In this document: positions 34,117 to 42,733 of the stretch, one piece after another
Layout of the letters: the number at the start of each line of letters is the position of its first letter
How positions within the stretch are numbered: position 1 is the stretch's first letter
Origin: Fibrisoma limi BUZ 3
GTDB lineage: Bacteria; Bacteroidota; Bacteroidia; Cytophagales; Spirosomataceae
Assembly: GCF_000296815.2 (NCBI RefSeq)
Contig: NZ_CAIT01000006.1
Span: forward strand, 1,432,777-1,496,776
Reading direction: 5' to 3'
DNA length: 64,000 bases
Translations under genes and position numbers: made by a program
Notes under the pieces: model-generated
What the model was told of the DNA's origin: nothing
Seen by the model: only the letters and a program-made list of their open reading frames with translations
Database searches by the model: none

Positions 34117-34710
34117 ATGTCTGTTGCACCCCCTACTTTTCCAGATGATGACCATGACTTATGGCAGCGATTTCGGGATGGGGACACGACTGCACTTGGC
34201 CAATTAGCCAAGAAATACTACCGGACCTTGTTCAACTACGCCACCAGGTTTACCAAGGATACCGCGTTGATTGAAGATGCCATCCAGGACGTTTTTCTAA
34301 AGCTGTGGACACAGCGCGAACACCTGAGCGATACCTTCTTCGTCAAATTTTACCTGCTGAAAACGCTACGTCATCACCTCATCAAACTCCACCAGCGCTC
34401 CCAGCCCATCAGCGAAAGTCTGAGCAGTTGGCTCGACGTGGGCGAAGACAGCAACGCTGAAACGCAGATCATCCGGGAAGAAAACTGGCATATGCTGACA
34501 AGTCAGTTGAAAACGAAAGTGGCCGATTTATCGAAACGGCAGCAGGAAGCGCTTTACCTCCGGTACTACGAAAACTTCACCTACGAGCAGATTGCCCAGA
34601 CAATGGGGATCAACGCACAATCGGTGGCCAATCTGCTTCAGAACTCCCTCAAACGGCTTCGCGAGCACTGGACCTACCTGCTCCTTTTGGTTCATGCGCT
34701 GTTTTTCTGA
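34117..34710 (+). CDS. ECF sigma factor, FecI/PUL type
   Basis: 197 residues. Region 2 reads LFNYATRFTKDTALIEDAIQDVFLKLW and region 4 is LSKRQQEALYLRYYENFTYEQIAQTMGINAQSVANLL, both standard for Bacteroidota ECF sigma factors that serve utilization loci. It should be held at the membrane by the FecR-like protein encoded 100 bases downstream and released on a signal passed by the STN domain of the SusC-like receptor. It then directs transcription of the SusCD genes. Short unusual C-terminus (LLLLVHALFF). Confidence 0.93.
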   Translation: MSVAPPTFPDDDHDLWQRFRDGDTTALGQLAKKYYRTLFNYATRFTKDTALIEDAIQDVFLKLWTQREHLSDTFFVKFYLLKTLRHHLIKLHQRSQPISESLSSWLDVGEDSNAETQIIREENWHMLTSQLKTKVADLSKRQQEALYLRYYENFTYEQIAQTMGINAQSVANLLQNSLKRLREHWTYLLLLVHALFF

Positions 34711-34809
34711 CTGTTACGGTCACCCCAAAAATTTTTCTCAAAAAAACTAAGTATACCGCTCAGGAAACCGGATAATCCATTGTAACAGGGCACATAACTG
34801 CCTTTTTCG

Positions 34810-35934
34810 ATGAAAGATTATCAATTCTTCGAGTTTGAGGACTTCCTGGAAGACGTAGCCTTCCGACGGTGGGTGTTTCATCCCTTGCCGCAGGACGAGG
34901 GCTTCTGGCAGCAGTGGCTGGCCGATCACCCCGAAAAAGCGGCTGTTGTAAATCAGGCCCGGCAGCAACTACTCGACATCAAGGGCAACCTGCCCCAGCT
35001 TTCTGACGAACACATTGACCAGAAAGTAGCGCAGCTTGTCCGGCAGGCCCAGCTCGAACAGACCGCCGACATTCGCCCTCTCCCGGTTGTTCGGCAACTT
35101 GCTCCAACCTGGTACTACCTGGCCGCATCCGTAGCGTTGCTCCTGGGTCTCTTCTGGGTATACCGGTATCAGGCACAGCCTTCGTCCAGCACGCCGACTA
35201 CGTATGCCCATCTGGTTGAAGAGGCTTCCCAGCCGCTGGTCGAGGTGACTAACGACGGCCGCTCGCCCAGAAGAATAGCGCTCGCCGACGGCAGCATTGC
35301 GGTTCTGTACGCCAACAGCCGCCTGAGCTTTCCGAAGCAGTTTTCCGATTCCACCCGCGAGGTGTACCTGACGGGTCAGGCTTTTTTTCAGGTCAGAAAG
35401 AACCCGGCCCGACCGTTTCTGGTGTATGCCAACGAACTGGTAACCAAAGTACTGGGCACCAGCTTTTTCGTCAGGGCCTACGAGCAGGATCAGCACGTTC
35501 GGGTATCCGTCCGGACAGGCAAGGTGTCTGTGTTTGCGCGGGCCGACAAGCAGGCTACCACAAAAATCCACACGCGGGAATTGGGTGGTATCATCCTGAC
35601 GCCTAATCAACAGGCTACGCTCATGCGGTCGGAGCAGCGCCTGGTTCGTTCGCTGGTAGCCGAACCCCAGCGCGTGGATGCCCCAGCGATCCAGAAAACG
35701 TCGCTTGTGTTCCGCCAGACGCCCATTGCCGAGGTCTTTGCGGCCCTGGAGCGGGCCTACGGCGTGGACATTGTGTTCGACGAGGCCCTGATGGCTCATT
35801 GCACGCTGACGGCCCGGTTCGACAACGAATCCCTGTACAAGAAACTGGAATGGATTTGCGCCGGTACGGAATCCAGCTACGAAGAGGTAGACGGCCAGAT
35901 CATAATTACAAGCCGGGGGTGCAGTTCACAATGA
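34810..35934 (+). CDS. FecR-family anti-sigma factor
   Basis: 374 residues. N-terminal sigma-binding domain, membrane helix at about 99-118 (TWYYLAASVALLLGLFWVY), periplasmic FecR domain (RRIALADGSIAVLYANSRLSFP, REVYLTGQAFFQVRKNPARPF, VTKVLGTSFFVRAY) and C-terminal DUF4974 (FRQTPIAEVFAALERAYGVDIVF). It passes the signal from the receptor's STN domain to the ECF sigma factor. No promoter between the two genes was seen, so they are probably cotranscribed. Confidence 0.94.
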   Translation: MKDYQFFEFEDFLEDVAFRRWVFHPLPQDEGFWQQWLADHPEKAAVVNQARQQLLDIKGNLPQLSDEHIDQKVAQLVRQAQLEQTADIRPLPVVRQLAPTWYYLAASVALLLGLFWVYRYQAQPSSSTPTTYAHLVEEASQPLVEVTNDGRSPRRIALADGSIAVLYANSRLSFPKQFSDSTREVYLTGQAFFQVRKNPARPFLVYANELVTKVLGTSFFVRAYEQDQHVRVSVRTGKVSVFARADKQATTKIHTRELGGIILTPNQQATLMRSEQRLVRSLVAEPQRVDAPAIQKTSLVFRQTPIAEVFAALERAYGVDIVFDEALMAHCTLTARFDNESLYKKLEWICAGTESSYEEVDGQIIITSRGCSSQ

Positions 35935-36173
35935 CCCGTTTTCGGTTTACTGCTATGAACCAACGGCTTACCCCCTTTTAGTACAACTGAAACTATACAC
36001 CAAATACCCGAAATCGCCTATGACATAAACCATCTTCGCCAACACAAAGAAGTCGCCGGTGCGCCAACACCGACGACCTCACACATTCCGTACGATGTCG
36101 CCAAACATCGGCCCCACGGGGCACACGGAGCTTTTTGCCAATTCCCAAGAACTAACAATAAGCGTCAAAAAAT
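35935..36173. promoter_or_regulatory. Probable control region of the SusC gene
   Basis: About 240 bases before the receptor gene, where an ECF-dependent promoter would be expected. Two small hairpins are visible (TCGCCGGTG/CACCGACGA near 36050-36075; GCCCC-AC-GGGGC at 36111-36122). I could not recognise the sigma consensus. Confidence 0.35.
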
Positions 36174-39100
36174 ATGAAAAACCCACGACAGTTGCGTGAG
36201 CAAATCGTCAGAATCATGCAAATTAGTCTATTTCAGGTCGTGCTGGCGGTTGCCTTTGCGGGCGTTACGCTGGCTCACGACGGACGAGGCCAGGAATTAC
36301 TCAACCGACGAATTAACCTGACGTGCTCGAACCAGAGCGTTGAGAGCGTGCTGGAACAAATTGAGAAAACGGCGCAGGTTCGCTTCCTATACAGTTCGGA
36401 ACTGATCCGGGCCGACCGGCGCGTCAGTCTGTCTCTCCAGAACCAACCGCTGGCTGCGGTGCTCGACAAACTGCTGAAGCCGCTCCAGATCAACTACGAA
36501 GTATCGAGCGAACAGATCATCCTGAAACGTGCTGTCGCTACAGCCCCAACCCGTTCGGAAGCCACAGGCCCAAACGCCGAACGGGCCGTTCTTCCCATCA
36601 CCGGAAAAGTCACCAGTGATGCAGGCGAAGAGCTGCCCGGCGTGAGCGTGGTTATCAAAGGCACCTCCACCGGAACGGTGACCGACGCCAGCGGAAACTT
36701 TACGCTGAATGTGCCGGACAACAACGCGGTGCTGGTTTTCAGCTTCGTGGGTTTTCAGAGTAAGGAAGTGCCGGTAAACAACCAGACAACGCTCAACGTA
36801 ACACTGGCCACCGACGTACGGGCCCTGTCGGAAGTCGTCGTGGTTGGTTACGGTACGCAGCGTCGGCAGGAACTGACCACGGCCGTTACGTCCGTGAACA
36901 GCAAGTCCATCGAACGTCAGCCGGTATCAGGTTTCGATCAGGCGCTGCAAGGCCAGGCTCCCGGTATTCAGGTAACCTCGCCGACGGGTGCGCCGGGTGC
37001 CGGTATCAACGTGCGGATTCGGGGGAACAACTCGGTTAGCCTGACCAACTCGCCCCTGTACGTAATTGACGGGGTGCCGGTACTGCCAACCTACGACCGC
37101 GAACTTGGCGTGGGTAACCAGCGCCCGAACCCGCTCAATACGTTGAATCCCAATGATATAGAATCCATCGACGTCCTGAAAGATGGTGCCGCAGCCGCCA
37201 TCTATGGCCTGCGGGCCTCCAACGGGGTGGTTGTCATTACGACCAAACGGGGCAAAACCGGCAAAGCACAGGTCAACTTCAACGCGTACTACGGTATTCA
37301 GCAACTGCGCCGGAAAATCCCGCTGCTGAACTCACGCCAGTTTGCCGAGTACTTCAACGATGCCCAGGCAGCCGCCGGAAACCCACCGGCTTTCACGAAC
37401 CTGGATTCACTGCCGTACAACACCGACTGGCAGGATGCGGTCTATCGCCAGGCGGCTATCCGGAACTACCAGATCAGCCTGAGTGGCGGCACCGACAAGA
37501 CGAAGTACTACGTATCGGGCGGCTACTTCAAACAGGATGGTATCGCCCTCAACTCGGGGTTCGACCGGTACAGTTTCAAGCTGAACCTGGACCAGCAGAT
37601 GAGCACCCGCTTCCGCATGGGAACCAGCCTGAACCTGAGCCGTACCAACACGAACGGTAGCGTACGAAGCGAACTCGGCGCCGGTAACTCCGGTACGGTG
37701 CTTGGCGCCCTGGCGCAGATTCCAACCATTCCGATCCGGAACGCCGACGGAAACTACAGCATCAACCCGTTCCAGCAGTTCGACAACCCGGTTGGCAACC
37801 TGCTCGAAACCCGCAACAACGCGGTCATCTACCAGGTGATCGGCAATGCCTACGGTGAGTTCGACATTCTGAAGAACCTGACGTTCAAAAGCTCGCTGGG
37901 TCTGGACTTCCGTTCTCAGATCGAAAATGAGTTTATTACGCGCAACTACCCTGGCACGCAGAACGCCAGCCCGGCCACCCGGGGCAGCGCCCGGACGGGT
38001 ACGAACCAGCAGATTATCTGGCTGTGGGAAAACACGCTGACCTACGACGCTAACCTGGGCGACCGCCACAACCTGACCCTGCTGGCCGGCCAGTCGGTGC
38101 AGTCGTCGGATCGGTTTACGTCCGGCGCATCGGTCACGGGCTTCCCGTCGAACGCTGTGCCGTATCTGTCGGCAGGTACGCAGTTTACCCGGCCGTCGAG
38201 CTACCAGGATCAATGGGGCCTGTTCAGCTTGTTTGCGCGGGCCATTTACAACTACGATGAGCGCTACCTAGCCACGTTGAGCCTGCGGGCCGACGGATCG
38301 AGCCGGTTTGCGCCGGGCAACCGCTTTGGCTATTTCCCGGCTATCTCACTGGGCTGGCGTGCATCGCGCGAAGCCTTCTTCCCGAAAGACATTGCGCTGA
38401 ACGACCTGAAAATCCGGGCCAGTTTTGGGGCAAATGGCAACCAGGAAATTGGCGCATACGACCGGTTCAGTACGTACGGTTCGGGCTACAACTACGCCGG
38501 AACCAGCGGTATTGCGGGTGGGATTGCGCCCGACCGGATTGGCAACACCAACCTGAGCTGGGAAACGACGTACCAATACAACGCCGGGGTAGACGCCGGA
38601 TTTTTCAAGGATCGGCTGACGCTCACCCTCGATGCGTACATCAAGCAGACCAGGAACCTGCTGACCAGCGTACCACTGCCGTATAACGCCGGGGCGCTGA
38701 ATCCGCAAACGGTGCAGAACATCGGTACGGTGCAGAACAAAGGGCTTGAGATCGGCCTGAATAGCACGAACATTCAGAACGAAAACAGTGGGTTTACCTG
38801 GTCGAGCAATTTTAACTTTACGCTGAACCGCAACAAAGTGGTCGACATCGGTACGCTTCGGAATGAGCAGGGCCAGGAGGTAGACCGGGTCATCATTGGC
38901 AACTATACCGTGACGCAGAAAGGCGCTCCGCTGGGGGCATTCTATGGCTACGTCGTGCAGGGCATCTTCCAGTCGGCGGACGAGATTGCGCAGGCGGCAA
39001 CCCAGCCGGGCCAGCCTAAACCGGGCGATATTCGCTTCGTCGACCTGAACAACGACGGCCGGATTGACGCCAACGACCGGACGATCATCGGCAACCCGAA

Positions 39101-39602
39101 TCCCAAGTTCATCGCGGGCTTCACCAACAACCTGTCGTACAAAGGGTTCGAGCTGAGCATCTTCTTCCAGGGTAGCTACGGCAACGACATCTACAACCAG
39201 AACCGGCAAACGATCGAAGGTATGTCGGACCCGCTCAACCAGACCACGGCCGTGCTGAATCGCTGGACGCCCACAAACACGAATACGACGGTGCCGCGGG
39301 CGGTACGCTACGACCCCAACCAGAACAACCGGTTCTCGACCCGGTTCGTGGAAGATGGTACGTACACGCGCCTGAAAAACCTGACCATCGCCTACAATCT
39401 GCCCAACACGTTCCTGCAGCGGGCTAAAATCAGTGGCGTTCGGGTGTACCTGACCGGTCAGAATCTGCTCACGTTTACCAACTACAGTGGCTACGATCCG
39501 GAGGTGAGCGCCGACCCGTTCTCATCGGTTGGCTTTGGTCGGGACTACGGGGTATACCCGCAGGCTCGTACGTACACGGCTGGTCTTAACGTCACTTTTT
39601 AA
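36174..39602 (+). CDS. SusC/RagA TonB-dependent receptor with STN signalling domain
   Basis: 1142 residues. After a signal region comes an STN domain (about 48-118: NLTCSNQSVESVLEQIEKTAQVRFLYSS), the carboxypeptidase-like module (about 137-222: ITGKVTSDAGEELPGVSVVIKGTSTGTVTDASGNF), a plug (GYGTQRRQELTTAVTSV, RIRGNNSVS, LYVIDGVP) and the 22-stranded barrel ending in TYTAGLNVTF. It imports oligosaccharides across the outer membrane using TonB. The STN domain indicates that it also signals to the FecR protein encoded upstream. It forms a lidded complex with the SusD lipoprotein encoded next. Confidence 0.95.
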   Translation: MKNPRQLREQIVRIMQISLFQVVLAVAFAGVTLAHDGRGQELLNRRINLTCSNQSVESVLEQIEKTAQVRFLYSSELIRADRRVSLSLQNQPLAAVLDKLLKPLQINYEVSSEQIILKRAVATAPTRSEATGPNAERAVLPITGKVTSDAGEELPGVSVVIKGTSTGTVTDASGNFTLNVPDNNAVLVFSFVGFQSKEVPVNNQTTLNVTLATDVRALSEVVVVGYGTQRRQELTTAVTSVNSKSIERQPVSGFDQALQGQAPGIQVTSPTGAPGAGINVRIRGNNSVSLTNSPLYVIDGVPVLPTYDRELGVGNQRPNPLNTLNPNDIESIDVLKDGAAAAIYGLRASNGVVVITTKRGKTGKAQVNFNAYYGIQQLRRKIPLLNSRQFAEYFNDAQAAAGNPPAFTNLDSLPYNTDWQDAVYRQAAIRNYQISLSGGTDKTKYYVSGGYFKQDGIALNSGFDRYSFKLNLDQQMSTRFRMGTSLNLSRTNTNGSVRSELGAGNSGTVLGALAQIPTIPIRNADGNYSINPFQQFDNPVGNLLETRNNAVIYQVIGNAYGEFDILKNLTFKSSLGLDFRSQIENEFITRNYPGTQNASPATRGSARTGTNQQIIWLWENTLTYDANLGDRHNLTLLAGQSVQSSDRFTSGASVTGFPSNAVPYLSAGTQFTRPSSYQDQWGLFSLFARAIYNYDERYLATLSLRADGSSRFAPGNRFGYFPAISLGWRASREAFFPKDIALNDLKIRASFGANGNQEIGAYDRFSTYGSGYNYAGTSGIAGGIAPDRIGNTNLSWETTYQYNAGVDAGFFKDRLTLTLDAYIKQTRNLLTSVPLPYNAGALNPQTVQNIGTVQNKGLEIGLNSTNIQNENSGFTWSSNFNFTLNRNKVVDIGTLRNEQGQEVDRVIIGNYTVTQKGAPLGAFYGYVVQGIFQSADEIAQAATQPGQPKPGDIRFVDLNNDGRIDANDRTIIGNPNPKFIAGFTNNLSYKGFELSIFFQGSYGNDIYNQNRQTIEGMSDPLNQTTAVLNRWTPTNTNTTVPRAVRYDPNQNNRFSTRFVEDGTYTRLKNLTIAYNLPNTFLQRAKISGVRVYLTGQNLLTFTNYSGYDPEVSADPFSSVGFGRDYGVYPQARTYTAGLNVTF

Positions 39603-39612
39603 CTGAAGCTTC

Positions 39613-41076
39613 ATGAAACGCCTTATCATAGTTTTTTCATCTTTATTGTTCCTGGCGGGCTGCGAAGTGCTGGACAAACAGCCCTTGCCCAGCATTACAC
39701 CGGAGAACTTCTTTGCCAACGCCGACGATGCCGAAGCCGGTTTGACGGCGGCCTACGACGCCCTGCAACAGACGGGTCTGTATGGCCAGGATCTGAACGT
39801 AGTGGGCGAAATGCCGTCGGATAACGTAACGAGCACCAACGGCGACGTAAACGCCCTCGAACGCCTGATCTGGACACCCCAGACCGGCCAGATGAACAAT
39901 ACGTTTCAGCAGTCGTATATCGGTATCAACCGGGCCAACGCCGTCCTGAAATACGTACCCGGTATTGCGATGAACGAAACCCGCCGGAACCAGATTCTGG
40001 GCGAAGCGCGGTTCCTGCGGGCGCTGCATTATTTCAACCTGGTCCGGATGTACGGCGGTGTTCCCCTGAGGCTGGAACCGACCGAATCGGGCGATCCGGG
40101 CGCGGTAGCCCTGGCTCGTTCGACGGCCGAGCAGGTGTACGCGCAGATCAACACGGATTTGCAGCAGGCCGAACAACTGACGGCTACTACGTTTGGCAGC
40201 GTCAGCGCCAACCGGACGCGCATCATCAAAACGGCCGTGAACGCCCTGCAGGCGCGGGTACTGCTGACGCAGCGCCAGTGGGCAGATGCCGCTACGGCCG
40301 CCAACAAGGTGATCTCGAGTGGCCTGTACCAGTTGTCGCCGAGCTTCAACGCGCTGTTCCCGCCGGACAACAACCCCGAATCGATTGTTGAAGTGCAGTT
40401 TGCCGGCAACGCCGATGGTGGGTTCATTCTGCCTGACCTGCTGCTGCCCTCGCCCCCGGCTACGTATTCGTTTCCAAAGTTCAACATCCCGACACCGGAG
40501 CTGATTCAGTATGCCGATACGCTGAATGACCTGCGCTGGAAGTTCACGGGCGAAGTCACACAGGCCGGTCGCAACCACGCCAGCTTTGTGATGGCCCGGT
40601 CGGGCAACGCCAACGACAACGGCCCGTTCGTGTACAAGTGGCGGAGCAACCCGAACGCCTTCAACAGCCCCGACAACTACTACGTTCTGCGGCTGGCCGA
40701 TGTCATGCTGATGTTCGCCGAAGCGTCGAACGAGCAAAATGGTCCGAACCAGGAGGCTTTGACGCGACTGAATGCGGTACGTACCCGGGCGGGCTTACCG
40801 GCCCTGACCCTGGCCAACCTGAGCACGAAGCAGGCTTTCCGCGACGAAGTGGATCGCCAACGACGGCTGGAACTGGCCTTTGAAGGCGAACGCTGGTTCG
40901 ATCTGCTACGCTACGCCCGGCAAACACAGGCCGATGCGGGCGCAACCCACCGGGTGACGGCGCTGGATATTATTCAGCAGGTACGGGGCTCGCGGGATGT
41001 GAACTATCTGCTGTTCCCGATTCCACAAAGTGAGATCAACAACAACCCGTTGATTCAGCAGAATCCGGGATATTAA
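39613..41076 (+). CDS. SusD/RagB-family lipoprotein
   Basis: 487 residues. Lipobox LFLAGC with Cys17; mature start EVLDKQPLPSITPENFFANADDAEAGLTAAY is diagnostic. TPR-like helices (FLRALHYFNLVRMYGGVPLRL) and the conserved C-terminal end (LLFPIPQSEINNNPLIQQNPGY) are present. It binds the glycan at the cell surface and closes over the SusC barrel. Eleven bases after the SusC stop, so cotranscribed. Confidence 0.96.
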   Translation: MKRLIIVFSSLLFLAGCEVLDKQPLPSITPENFFANADDAEAGLTAAYDALQQTGLYGQDLNVVGEMPSDNVTSTNGDVNALERLIWTPQTGQMNNTFQQSYIGINRANAVLKYVPGIAMNETRRNQILGEARFLRALHYFNLVRMYGGVPLRLEPTESGDPGAVALARSTAEQVYAQINTDLQQAEQLTATTFGSVSANRTRIIKTAVNALQARVLLTQRQWADAATAANKVISSGLYQLSPSFNALFPPDNNPESIVEVQFAGNADGGFILPDLLLPSPPATYSFPKFNIPTPELIQYADTLNDLRWKFTGEVTQAGRNHASFVMARSGNANDNGPFVYKWRSNPNAFNSPDNYYVLRLADVMLMFAEASNEQNGPNQEALTRLNAVRTRAGLPALTLANLSTKQAFRDEVDRQRRLELAFEGERWFDLLRYARQTQADAGATHRVTALDIIQQVRGSRDVNYLLFPIPQSEINNNPLIQQNPGY

Positions 41077-41090
41077 GCAGCTTACCGTTC

Positions 41091-41166
41091 GAGGTTTACG
41101 TTTAAGGTTTGAGGGTAGCACCTGGACAAGTGCGCCGGGTAACGTCAAACCTTAAGCGTAAACCTT
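41091..41166. repeat. Palindromic repeat of a third family
   Basis: Arms 41091-41112 and 41145-41166 are complementary at 20 of 22 positions (GAGGTTTACGTTTAAGGTTT and complement). It fills the SusD-GH30 gap and creates an in-frame TTG just before the GH30 ATG. It may also act as a partial terminator, but has no T-run. Confidence 0.75.
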
Positions 41167-41188
41167 GATCGTCAACTCTCTTTCAATT

Positions 41189-42619
41189 ATGCTCACTACC
41201 TTCACTAAACATAGCGTTACGCTGGGACTGGCTGCCCTGCTGGGGCTCGGAACCGGCTGTCAGCGATCCACCGTCAGCCAACGTTCGTCAGCGAAAGGCG
41301 TCGAGGTCTGGCTGACCAACCCCGACGGCTCAGCACTCTTCGTGAAACAACCGGGTACACTCACCTTCGACAAGGCGACCAGCCAGCATCCGACCATTAC
41401 TATCGATCCGTCAAAAACGTACCAGACCATTGATGGCTTCGGTTACACGCTGACCGGCGGCAGCGCCATGCTCATCGACCAGATGGAGCTGAAGGCCAAA
41501 GCTGCGTTACTGAAGGAACTGTTTTCGACCGAAGGCAATGGCATTGGGGTTAGTTACCTGCGGGTCAGCATCGGCGCGTCGGACCTCGACGACCGGGTGT
41601 TTTCGTACGACGACCTCCCCGACGGCCAGACCGATGTGAAGCTGGAAAAGTTTTCACTCGAGCCGGATCGCAAGCACCTGATTCCAGTTTTGAAGCAGAT
41701 TCTGGCGATTAACCCAACCATCAAAATTCTGGGTTCGCCCTGGTCGCCCCCAACCTGGATGAAGACGAACAACAACTCGAAGGGCGGCAGCCTGAAACCG
41801 GAATATTTCGATACGTACGCGCAGTATTTTGTGAAGTACATTCAGGGCATGAAAGCCGAGGGCATCCCGATTGATGCCATCACGATTCAGAACGAGCCGC
41901 TGCATCCGGGCAACAATCCCAGCCTGCTCATGCTGCCCGAAGATCAGGCTACGTTCATCAAAAAAAGCCTGGGTCCGGCGTTTCAACAGGCGAATATTGA
42001 CACCAAGATCGTCCTGTACGACCACAACGCCGACCGCCCTGACTACCCCATCACGATTCTGAACGATCCGGAAGCCAGGAAATACGTCGACGGTTCAGCC
42101 TTTCACCTGTATGCAGGACCGATCGAAGCCCTGAGCAAGGTACACGACGCGTACCCGGACAAGCATCTGTACTTCACCGAGCAGTGGATTGGCGCCCCCG
42201 GCAACCTGAAAGGCGATCTGGCGTGGCACGTGAAGACGCTGATCATTGGCGCTACCCGCAACTGGGCGCGTACTGTGCTGGAGTGGAACTTGGCGGCCGA
42301 TCCAAACCAGAAACCGCATACGGAGGGCGGCTGTACGCAGTGCCTGGGCGCCATTACCATCGACGGCAACACCGTTACGCGCAATCCGGCTTACTACAAC
42401 GTAGCCGTGGCGTCTAAATTCGTGCGGCCCGGTTCCGTTCGGATTGCATCCAATACGTCCGAAATGCTGCCTAATGTTGCCTTCAAAACCCCGGACGGAG
42501 GTACCGCGCTGATTGTGTTCAACAACGGCAACGCTTCGCAGACGTTTACCATTCAGTATCAGGGAAAAACAGCCACCGCTACGTTGCCCCAAGGCTCGGT
42601 GGGTACGTATGTCTGGTAA
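41189..42619 (+). CDS. Glycoside hydrolase family 30 lipoprotein
   Basis: 476 residues from the ATG at 41189; lipobox GLGTGC. Conserved blocks: IDGFGYTLTGGSAML near the start, ILGSPWSPPTWMKTN, the acid/base Glu in TIQNEPLHPGNNPS and the nucleophile Glu in LYFTEQWIG. GH30 enzymes with this layout include glucosylceramidases and beta-1,6-glucanases; the retaining mechanism uses both Glu residues. C-terminal beta-domain ends LPQGSVGTYVW. As part of the SusCD locus it probably cuts the imported or surface-bound glucan. Start chosen because the upstream TTG is inside a palindromic repeat. Confidence 0.92.
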   Translation: MLTTFTKHSVTLGLAALLGLGTGCQRSTVSQRSSAKGVEVWLTNPDGSALFVKQPGTLTFDKATSQHPTITIDPSKTYQTIDGFGYTLTGGSAMLIDQMELKAKAALLKELFSTEGNGIGVSYLRVSIGASDLDDRVFSYDDLPDGQTDVKLEKFSLEPDRKHLIPVLKQILAINPTIKILGSPWSPPTWMKTNNNSKGGSLKPEYFDTYAQYFVKYIQGMKAEGIPIDAITIQNEPLHPGNNPSLLMLPEDQATFIKKSLGPAFQQANIDTKIVLYDHNADRPDYPITILNDPEARKYVDGSAFHLYAGPIEALSKVHDAYPDKHLYFTEQWIGAPGNLKGDLAWHVKTLIIGATRNWARTVLEWNLAADPNQKPHTEGGCTQCLGAITIDGNTVTRNPAYYNVAVASKFVRPGSVRIASNTSEMLPNVAFKTPDGGTALIVFNNGNASQTFTIQYQGKTATATLPQGSVGTYVW

Positions 42620-42733
42620 GCGGGTCGACGAAAACCCGGCGATTCACTATTTTCGCAGGTCATTCGAACGAATGATTCGTGCAGCATTCGGTTCCTTACA
42701 CCGGCTGCTGTTTTCCTGAAACGTAACCCGCTT

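Noticed and set aside
39643-40737. Long minus-strand frame opposite the SusD gene
   Set aside because: Shadow of a high-GC gene; no start context, no recognisable protein.
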